Below are positions 56,108-64,000 of a stretch of DNA of 64,000 nucleotides, piece by piece. Within the stretch, counting starts at the first letter, position 1. The number at the start of each line of letters is the position of its first letter. The notes under the pieces are model-generated. The model was given only the letters and a program-made list of their open reading frames with translations, had not been told where the DNA came from and made no database searches. Source of the stretch: Bryoerythrophyllum caledonicum (Eukaryota > Streptophyta > Bryopsida > Pottiales > Pottiaceae); the NCBI GenBank assembly GCA_963971425.1, contig OZ020515.1, forward strand, positions 17,748,291 through 17,812,290, given 5' to 3'. The position numbers were made by a program, and so were the translations under genes.

Positions 56108-58190
56108 ATTTCAAAAGTGCAATAAATATATTCTTATTATTATCTAAATTTTCATTTGCACAATTTTTTTAAATATAACTAATTGTGTTAAAAAAATCAT
56201 CTTCGTAAAATATTTTAGTAGTCATATTAAAACAAATATTGTACATGAAAACTTATAATCACAATTTGTACGGTAGGACCTATTCTTGCAATGGCCAAAA
56301 TCACAAAAATAAATCGAAATCAAAAAATTTAAAAACTCTTAGAAAACAATTTCAGAATGCATAGTGACAATTTTCAAGTTAATATTTAAGTGCAAGGTTT
56401 AAGATGAAATAATCTCAACATCAAAAATTTTAAGTACTTGAAATTAGGATTACATTTTCAAATGGTTAATTTTTGAACTAAAAATTCATGGTTCATGGTG
56501 AAACATATTTTTTTGCTTATTGCTTATGGCAATTTCAATTTTCAAAATTAATACAAAATTACTATACAAGTTGTTGCAAAAACCTATATTATTTCAGTAT
56601 TATTATGTTTGTCAACTATCCTAACAATTACAAGAAAATATAATGGATACAAAGAACTACTAAAGATGACAAAGAAAATGAGTTGACTCCATCACCATCC
56701 AAAATATGGATGTTAGAACATTATTTTTTAATTTTAATTCTAATTTTTAAATGGTAGCCATAGAATCAATAGTCCACAAGGTCAAAATTTCCTTTCCTTC
56801 TTCTTGCATGAACTTATATTGAGCTATAATAATTTCTTAAAAAAAACTAATTAAAATATCGGTGATTTTCATAAAAACGACTATAATTTAATATAAATGT
56901 ACAATACTGAATACAATAATAAAATTTATTATAACAACACAATTTTTTGTTAATTATTTTAGAAAAATTTACGTTGAATCTTAAATCATATTTTTATTTT
57001 GAATTATAAAGGTTTACATTTTCTCTTGATTGATTTAAATTTTTGTGGATCTACTAGTTTATATTTTTTTCTATTCACCTACAAGCTCTCAACAAATCTT
57101 ACATATTGTAGTAAGTAATGCTTTTTGTTTATCATTATCATAGAACTCTTTTGAAATCTTTTGGAATGCTTCATAAGAATATTGACTTTTCATGTTATAT
57201 CAACATTATGTACTATTTGTTCACATAAAGGTTAAACTTGTACAATATTTGTTTTGTAGATATAACAAATAAAAAAAACCCTTTCACAACCACCCCATCC
57301 ATCCCTCATTTTAATCTAGTTATATAACTATGTTCTTAACTATTTTCATATTGCCAGCTCACTTTTTACAAAAATTCCATACTATGTGTGCATTGTAAAT
57401 TCACCTTTGTCCACCATAAATAGGTTGAACATATTTGAAATTTCTAATTTTTTTATACATTGTAAGAAAGTATTACAAAACTGTAATTCTAAATTTGTAT
57501 TCGTAAAATAAATACTTCTTTCATAGCATAAAAAAATATATGATGGTTCAACTACAAAAGTGTTTAGTGATAAAACATTGCAAAATCTTTTTATTTTATA
57601 GTTGAGTATGATTTCTTATATTTTGAGATGTATTTGTGTGTACAAATTTATTTCAAAGTTTTGAAAAACTTTAAAAAAAACTTATTCTCATATGAACAAA
57701 CAGATTGAAGTCATGCACGTTTTAAAGTTTCCATGTCTATGAATTATTACAAATATATTATGTAAAGAATTGAATACTCAAAATCATATTTAGGACCAAT
57801 AAATGTTTGTAACTTATATATTACAAGATAAATATATTCATTGAAGATATAATAATTACAATAAATGATTATCATAAAATTTAATGGTGGAATTTTTATA
57901 GTCGTAAGAGTGGCTTAATGCATAAAATTCCTATGAAAATTTTAAGTTGAAAAGAAATTACATTCTACAAATTTTATTTACATGTATGAAAAATTCTTAA
58001 AATGCTAAATCTTTTCAACATCTCTTTCTCTCCTTTAAGAACAGTGACAATCTAAATATCATAAACAATTCTGTATGAAATGTTTAATATTTTTCAAATA
58101 GGATGTAATCATGAAATTATAATCCACATATATCAAATTTGAAACAATTTTTGTATAAATTTTAATCCATATTTATTAAAAAAAAGTGTA
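56108..58190. other. Very AT-rich stretch, no feature seen
   Basis: About 2.1 kb without open frames, repeats or inverted ends that I can recognise. The composition is the lowest GC in the window. Confidence 0.5.
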
Positions 58191-58299
58191 CAATACACAA
58201 GGTAGAAATGCGACATTTAACTAAATCTGGACTTTCAAAAGTCCAGATTGGTCAAAGTCCGTATTTAGTTTGATAATATACCATGTGGGTTGCTTCATC

Positions 58300-59066
58300 G
58301 TATAGGGGGAGCACCCGATCCAACGGTCTCTTCTTTGAGATTTGGAATGATGACTTGAAGCATTAAACATGAAACATCTATCTTGAAGCATTAAACATGA
58401 AACATGTATTAGAAGTTGATAGTAGTGGAAGCAATTGGAAGAATGAAACAAACGATACGAAGCATAGTACATGCATTTAAGACGGAAACATCGGAGGCGC
58501 ACCCGATCCGGACTGGGAGATTGGGGGAGCACCCGAACGCGGCGAGGAAATAGGGTGAGCACCCGATCCGAAGTGGGAGACTAGAAGAGCAATCGGTTGG
58601 AAGAAAAAGCGTCATACATTCATAGCATACAATCAGTTATAGTAGAACAGAAAGTGTTTGAAAAGGCTTCATTATTTGTGGATGCAATGTAAGGCGATGG
58701 TGAAAATGTATTTCTTAAAAGTATCACTCTTGTAAATTTTGGATAAAGTCTTTCAAGTACAAGATGAACGTTCAAATTCCTCGGACATACTAGGAACTAC
58801 CGCGTTGAAGAAATCCTAATAGAGGCAGGCTAGAAGACGACAAAATTAGGGCTCCTCCAATCTGGCTGGGAAAAAACTACGCCAATCAAGGATCAGCTGA
58901 GTTTGCACTTGATCCCCCACATGAGATCGGGAGCGCACCCGATCCGCACACGAGAAATAGAAAGCGCACCAATCAAGGATCAGCTGAGTTTGCACTTGAT
59001 CCCCCACATGAGATCGGGAGCGCACCCGATCCGCACACGAGAAATAGAAAGCGCACCAATCAAGGA
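58300..59066. repeat. Left set of GATCGGG-AGCGCA-CCCGATC sites, with an 87-bp direct repeat
   Basis: Single sites near 58303, 58494, 58530 and 58553 are less regular (GAGCACCCGATCC). At 58884, 58971 and 59058 an 87-bp unit starting AATCAAGGATCAGCTGAG is repeated two full times plus a stub. Each full unit contains one perfect dyad. Confidence 0.85.
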
Positions 59067-61708
59067 TCAGTTGCGTTTGCAGCATCAAGGTTAACCAACG
59101 CTACAATTCGGTCCCTTTTTGGAATTGTCCGTGTCATCGGATTTGCCTTAGTCGACCAAGAGGCATATACGACGCAGTCACAATCCCAAAGACATGGACG
59201 ACGACCGGGCTCCGGTACCCACGTCGCTTCCCAGCATCCCGCATACTTCTGCTTCTGCTCCTGTATGGCGTTTCTTGGCTCCCAGAACTGAATGATAAAT
59301 TTCCCGTACTCCTCGCGACCTTGCTCATTATTTAGCAGATGAACATGCTCTCCCCATCCAGACAGGATAAATATCAGGGTCAGAGGGACGGAGGAGGACC
59401 CATGATCCCACTATGATATGCCGCCATGGATTCAAAGCTTCCTTCGGCCTCTCCTTGAATGACCCGCAAAAAACTTCAGGTACCCGATCTTCAGGTGTGA
59501 CATCCCCATTAGTAATGAGGCACAAGGGAGCTGGAACCATCGCTCTCCAATCATGATTTGGCCAAAAGCCTTCTGCCAACACGTCTGGAGTAGGAGGAAG
59601 GAATTTTTCAAGTTCTTCAAGTATTCCTTTCCAGTAAGCGATATAAGGCGGCATAGCCGTTCTCCATCCAACGCACTTAACCATCCCTCCCTCCCAGAAT
59701 GCTATATAAGCGCGAATTCCAGACTGAATCATAGACTTCTTATCCAACGGTTTTGCAGCCTTCTCTTTGGCCTTGACTTGATTGCCACGTTTGGAAGGCT
59801 CCTCGTCTCCCCACAACCGCCTGAAAGGCACTGGCGTTGGCATACCAGAAGGTATCATGGGTCTCCCATCAACATCTTCCTTCCAAAGCCAAACTCCAGG
59901 TTGGTTTCTAGGGAGCCAATGTGCATCAACTGCATTTTCCATATACCGCATGATGGGCCAACCGTCTTCACCTACGTAGAACTTAAAGAGCTGTTGATCT
60001 TTCGTGCCAACGAGTCTGTCACCACGATCACGTATATAGCCCTCCACAAATGATTTGAAATCGACAACCTCTTGAACAAACTCGGGCATGAAACTCAAAT
60101 CCTGCGACTTCATGAAGGACGACATCAAATCAACGACTACATAGGTATTCTCACTCTTCAACTTCTTGGACAAGTGGCTGAAGTAAGCATCTATATCCTC
60201 ATGGGTGTGCCCTACCAACAAGAATCCAACCTAGATTTCCTTGAACACCCCCCGATAAGTCAACATGGATAAAAATGCGAAGGGATACTGGTTCTTATTA
60301 TCCTTTGCTGAGTTGTCCAACTGCAAATACAAATTTGTTGGAAGAGGGACCGCCTGAGTGGAGTGGTTGGTATCCACTTGAGGTAGGAGGTCCATACATC
60401 TGGACTTCCCTCTTAGCATTGCAGCAAACATCGAGTTTGCCGGCTCGTAAGGAAAAAGTTTGTCCGTTATTCGAATGGGTGGTTCTTCCAGACGTCGAAG
60501 CAATTTTGCAATGGATGAAATAGTGTAGTTTGAGTCTCCTGGCCACAAGTCAGTGGAGTAATGAGCATATGCGCCGTCCCCATGACCATAAGTGACCATG
60601 CCAGTGACGTTCATTGGAAGTTGTCCAAGAGTTGCAATGAACTTCGTGGCAACTCACATACGTGGGATTGCGGTCTTTGCTGAATCCATCTTATCGTGGA
60701 TTATGCAAAGAATCTCTCCCTTATTGCGCTTGGACTCCTCTCTCCAGCTATGGTACAGACGCCTACACGAAGCTTGAAGGTTCTGGTGCTGAGTTCGTTG
60801 TTTCACAGAAGAAACATATTCTGCAGAGCCCTTGACCGACCTGTTAATAAACTGTTGTAGAGTGTCGCAAACGGTGCACTTCGCGAAAGAACTACCAACC
60901 GGCTTCACCGCAACATTGTTGAAGAGATCCCTCTTCATTCTACTAATAGCTGACTGCGATATCGTGGGCAACCCCAACTCCGTATTTGTCTGCAACAATG
61001 TACAGAATATATTAATCGGAAACATAGGCAACCCAAGAACTCCTACGTGTGCAAATCGATGAAGTCATCATACATTGCGAAAGTGAAGAAAATGTTAGCT
61101 AAATAATCCCATGGGACATAGGATCGGACTCAAGAGGACGGGGTGCGCACCCGATCTCTCTCGGACTTGCTATAAACAGAGTAGCGTGAACACAATACAA
61201 TACCTCGTCAGTGTCGGCCCGGATCTTTTTCCAGCTATGTCCGGACGGCAGAAACTTGAGTGTGTCCATCCGCCCTGGCACAGTCGACCGCATTTGATGA
61301 GGCATCTGATTAGCGTTTTCATTGATGATTGTTGTAATTGAATCCATAGCCTGCACAGTATCGAGGCGGGGACGTTTGACGCTTTTGTTCCCATGTGTTG
61401 ATGAGATGATGCCCAGTTTATACTGGTCAATATATTCGTGAAATGTCGACTTTGCGATACCGTGCATCTTGTACCATGCTGTTGCGCACACATCCCAACC
61501 AAGCAATGTGACATACTGTCTTTTCTGAGTGTGGTCCAAGTAACGGAGTTGACCTCCAACAGATCTAGCATAATCTCGTCGATCGTCGAAACTCTTCAAC
61601 CAAAACTTCTGCCGGATTAGGAGGGTATCCTTAGGACGGATTAGGCGGACGCATTGAGTAGGGCAACATGACTCCGAAGTGCCGCTTGAATCGCTTCCCG
61701 CATAGTCT
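59050..61708 (-). pseudogene. Transposase-like protein with D...D...GHTHEDID motifs (DUF7869-like), one intron
   Basis: Two exons on the minus strand, about 61708-61204 and 60989-59050, with a 214-bp GT-AG intron joined in phase 0 (DTDE / TNTELG). Conserved points: FWLKSFDDRRDYARS near the start, CTVCDTL (a CxxC), IHDKMDSAKTAIPRM (first acidic site), LYLQLDNSAKDNKN (second) and GFLLVGHTHEDIDAYFSHL (third). The trio looks like a DDE/RNase H-type active site. The arrangement matches a family found in plants and invertebrates that I recall as DUF7869, usually thought transposon-derived. Two in-frame stops (near 60655 and 60232; the second replaces the Gln of ..EIQVGFL..) and a frameshift near 59340 break it. 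The C-terminus (FWEPRNAIQEQK, CDCVVYASW) continues in the shifted frame. Confidence 0.7.
60990..61203 (-). other. Intron of the DUF7869-like gene
   Basis: Donor GAG/GTATTG at 61203 and acceptor TTGTTGCAG ending at 60990; phase 0 on both sides. It contains one variant of the GCGCACCCGATC site at about 61144-61157. Confidence 0.75.
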
Positions 61709-62462
61709 TCTTAGAGTACGCGGCGAGCTTCTCGTCAGTTCGCTTCCGGCGACGGATAAATCGGTACGGTGCTTTGGAACGACCACCTAGGTGCGCATTC
61801 GGGTCCGCTAGTTCCGGAAGTCGAATGAAGTGATCAAGTGTCTCGCTTAGACCGCGCCTACCTTCGAATTTGCACTCCAAAATTGGCCAACTCTGATGAC
61901 TCATGATGTCACCATGATCCCCAATGAAAACGTCCAACACCGTGACGCCAACGTTCCCCTCTCCTAGGGAAATATTCTGGAATGGCTCATTAGCTAGGGA
62001 GCAGTTGACCCTGCCAGTGGCCGCTAGAATACCGTCGTTGTTATACCGCTTTACCACCTTACCCACCCACTCGATCTGAGGTAAAAAAGGAAGAGGGATT
62101 TGGGATTCAGAAGAAGGATCACCGTGCAGATCAACACGAACATCCTTCGATGGAAGGACTAAGCACTCTGCCATCCAAAGGACTGTCCTACCAACAGAAT
62201 CAACCAGGACGGAGATGCCATCCTGTTGTGGGTGCATGAGAAGATAACGGGCCTCTTGGATGATCTCAGACACGCTAATTAGCGTCAGATTGGCCAGGTG
62301 AAGATGAATGTTGACACCAAGCCAGTGACCGGTCAGAGCAGCCTCAATGACAACGCCCTCTCCAACCACACCATGACGGGGGTAGACGAGGGAGACAACC
62401 TTGCCCGGAATGAATTTGGAATGCGGCCCCGGGAGAAGATTCGTGAAATCAACGGGGGGCGT
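61641..62462 (-). pseudogene. First coding exon block of the 59-62 kb gene, plant transposase-accessory-like domain
   Basis: Open on the minus strand from a likely acceptor (CACCTAG at about 62463) to TAA at 61641. The block reads SKFIPGKVVSLVYPRHG, EAALTGHWLGVNIHLHL and SVLVDSVGRTVLWMAECLV. The pattern Gx-V-L-x-P ... H-x-L-G ... L-x-DxVG-x-xxWP/M resembles a small beta-rich domain found in plant En/Spm-type and other transposon proteins; this is from memory and unchecked. A basic stretch RRRKRTDEK follows. The last ~70 bases overlap, in another frame, the next coding block, so either an indel separates them or the two blocks were spliced together. Upstream exons are likely but not found. Confidence 0.45.
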
Positions 62463-62589
62463 CTAGGTGAAGTAGTCATCGATCACGGTCTGTTGGAACA
62501 AACAGTCTCACACGATTCGATTATTCTTGCAAAATGACAAAAGTAAGTAGAGAAGAAAATGTGAGTTTAAATCAACACAAAGAGACATG

Positions 62590-63305
62590 GAGCACTCGTC
62601 CCCTACTGAGAGATGGAGAGCGCACCCGATGAGCACCGAGAGATCGGGAGCGCACCTGATTATACCGGGGAAGGGGAGCGCACCAGATCACCACTAGGAG
62701 ATCAGGAGCACACGCGATCCCCAAGTCGCGATCGCGAGCGCACTCAATAACCACTGGGAGATCGGGAAGGCACCTCATCCTCCAAAGGTGATCGGGAGCG
62801 CACCCGATCGCCTACATGAGAACATGAGCGCAATCGATCCCCCACATGAGATCGGGAGCGCACCCAATCCCCCAAAAGAGATCGAAGGCTCACCCGATCC
62901 CCCACACGATCACAGGAGCGCACCGATCCCCCGTAACAGATCAGAAGCGCACCCGATCTCCCATATGAGATCGAGAGCGCGCCCAATCCTCCAAAAGAGA
63001 TCGGAGGCTCACCCGATCCTCCACACGAGAACATGAGCGCACCTGATCTCCGGCAAGAGATCGGAAGCGCACCCGATCCCCCACATGAGATCGGGAGCAC
63101 ACCCAATCCATTAAAACATATCAGGGGCGCACCCGATCCCCCACATGAGATCGGGAGCGCGCCCGATCCCTTAAAAGATATCGGAGGGTCACCCGATCCC
63201 CTACATGAGATCGGGAGCGCACCCGACCCCTGCAAGAGATCGGAGGCGTGCTCGATCCCCCTCAAGAGAGCGGGAGCGCACCCGATCCCTGAGCGCCCGA
63301 TTTCA
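62590..63305. repeat. Right array: ~23 copies of a ~30-bp palindromic minisatellite
   Basis: The unit is GATCGGGAGCGCACCCGATC plus CCCCACATGA or CCCCAAAAGA. The dyad arms GATCGGG and CCCGATC flank AGCGCA. Copies vary by substitutions, often alternating two spacer types (CCACATGA and CAAAAGA), suggesting a 60-bp higher-order unit in the middle of the array. Open frames in the array (for example 63265-62744) only mirror the repeat. Confidence 0.93.
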
Positions 63306-64000
63306 GAATTTCTAGAATTCCTTTGGACATATGGAAATACAGATACGTATATACGGTAGCAACCCAGTTCATGTTACAAACATCTATGGACAAACCCGTG
63401 AGTGATACGGTTTGCTCCCGCTGGAGATTGATCAAGAAGACTGAATGAGAAGAGATTGAGCAAGAAGATGTCACGGATACAATCGAACAGATATCCATGT
63501 CAAATTTTATGCATGCTAAAATCCGAGTGCCAATAGAGAACCATACCTTAAATCCTGAACGCCGTCCACCTTGCTCACCTAAGGAGCTCACAAAAGGTCA
63601 CAGAGCATTGCACCTCATCGCTCCTCCTCGCATGCACACGCACCTCTTCAATGTGCCTCTTCGGTTCAACTTGTCTTTAGTATGGACGAAGCGCTCTCCA
63701 GTTACGAGTACGAAGATGAGAATGAAGAACACAACGATGGACCAACCCGGAACAAAGATAGAAGAGAAAAAAGAGATAAAACTGCGGTGATGACTTCAAA
63801 GACGATGCGGAAGACAGTAAAAAACTACCACAAGAAATGAAAACGGCTATGGCGAAAAGGAAGAGTGGCTATGGCGAGCTCGAGCAAGGGAGGAGGAAAT
63901 GTGAATGAGGATGGGGAAGAGGAAGGTGAGCGTGGCATGTGAGAGTGACGGTAGACTAGAAATCGATTGTTGTCGGCTAAAGTTGACGTCGTTCACTTCC
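63306..64000. other. Right edge of window, no confident gene
   Basis: Composition is mixed. Besides the small ORF at 63682 nothing is recognised. A short inverted repeat (CAGAATTTCTAGAATTCC) lies directly after the palindromic array at about 63304-63321 and could be near a transposon end. Confidence 0.3.
63682..63840 (+). CDS. Small ORF, acidic then basic, unknown
   Basis: 52 codons from ATGGACGAAGCG to TGA. The first part is acidic (SYEYEDENEEHNDG), the second Lys/Arg-rich. It could be the first exon of a gene running out of the window, or chance. No splice donor is certain. Confidence 0.2.
   Translation: MDEALSSYEYEDENEEHNDGPTRNKDRREKRDKTAVMTSKTMRKTVKNYHKK

Larger units (their letters stand above)
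58190..63320 (-). mobile_element. Candidate undescribed DNA transposon with palindromic subterminal repeats
   Basis: A spliced transposase-like gene (about 62462-59050, minus) lies between two regions filled with variants of a 20-bp dyad, GATCGGGAGCGCACCCGATC: a sparse set at 58300-59055 and a dense ~30-bp array at 62590-63300. One more site sits in the gene's intron-proximal part at 61132-61157. Matching repeat motifs at both ends with the gene between them is how CACTA, hAT and other DNA transposons present transposase-binding sites. I could not define exact termini or a target duplication. At 58219-58250 a hairpin (AATCTGGACTT/AAGTCCAGATT) may mark the left edge. The alternative is a host gene invaded by a satellite. 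Confidence 0.55.

Noticed and set aside
58846-59088. Repeat protein with 29-residue units
   Set aside because: Direct result of the 87-bp direct repeat; no codon or start evidence.
55085-60657. Genetic code with TAG as sense codon to explain in-frame stops
   Set aside because: The intact host gene ends in TAG, and the stops occur only in decaying mobile or duplicated sequence.
62744-63265. 173-codon frame rich in GGSGALPIS repeats as a secreted or structural protein
   Set aside because: It is only the translation of the 30-bp palindromic array; 30 is a multiple of three so frames stay open.
62590-63305. CRISPR array
   Set aside because: Repeats are palindromic but degenerate, with 8-10-bp spacers that are themselves repeated, in a plant-type genome without cas genes.
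58190-63320. Kyakuja-Dileera-Zisupton (KDZ) family for the 58-63 kb transposon
   Set aside because: The acidic motifs (HDKMD, LDN, GHTHEDID) do not match the KDZ pattern I know, so I did not assign it.

Overview
The window looks like a repeat-rich, heavily nested intergenic stretch of a green plant (streptophyte) nuclear genome. Evidence for a plant: spliced genes with GT-AG introns, plant-type Helitron ends, a CACTA-like element with plant-style termini, long LTR-like units carrying the motif usual near the 3' end of plant Tat/Athila LTRs, a trihelix (Myb/SANT-like) protein, and a fragment of an ER-type Ca2+-ATPase. The species cannot be read from the sequence. An early-diverging streptophyte such as Chara would fit, but this is only a guess. 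No bacterial or organellar features and no RNA genes were found. Layout: (1) 1-18.6 kb: two copies of one LINE family face each other tail to tail. Copy 1 (+) seems to have inserted into copy 2 (-), and copy 1 was later split by a 3.9-kb LTR-like unit (E1). The LINE encodes a 2A-type ribosome-skipping peptide, APE endonuclease, reverse transcriptase, RNase H and a zinc knuckle. (2) 18.6-19.4 kb: a short DNA element with ~30-bp inverted ends. (3) 19.4-28.6 kb: an unrecognised element or gene on the minus strand (AT-hook, RRM-like tail), split by a second LTR-like unit (E2). (4) 28.6-45.4 kb: AT-rich DNA with a dead Tc1-like transposon, a LINE tail fragment, a well-supported three-exon host gene (34.4-36.4 kb, minus), ~400-bp tandem repeats, a decayed PIF/Harbinger element, Helitron-like elements and minisatellites. 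(5) 45.4-51.7 kb: a third LTR-like unit (E3) holding a CACTA-like insertion. (6) 52.7-56.1 kb: a MITE, a Helitron end with a captured Ca2+-ATPase exon, and a trihelix gene with one in-frame stop. (7) 58.2-63.3 kb: a candidate undescribed DNA transposon. A long, spliced, transposase-like gene lies between arrays of a dyad-symmetric 20-bp site. The most interesting items are the tandem-2A LINE, the E1/E2/E3 family (multi-kilobase LTR-like units, each holding the same coiled-coil gene and bounded by 5-bp duplications), and the 58-63 kb transposon with its palindromic repeats. Most parts are broken, so their activity is in the past. The only host gene I would defend as intact is the one at 34.4-36.4 kb.
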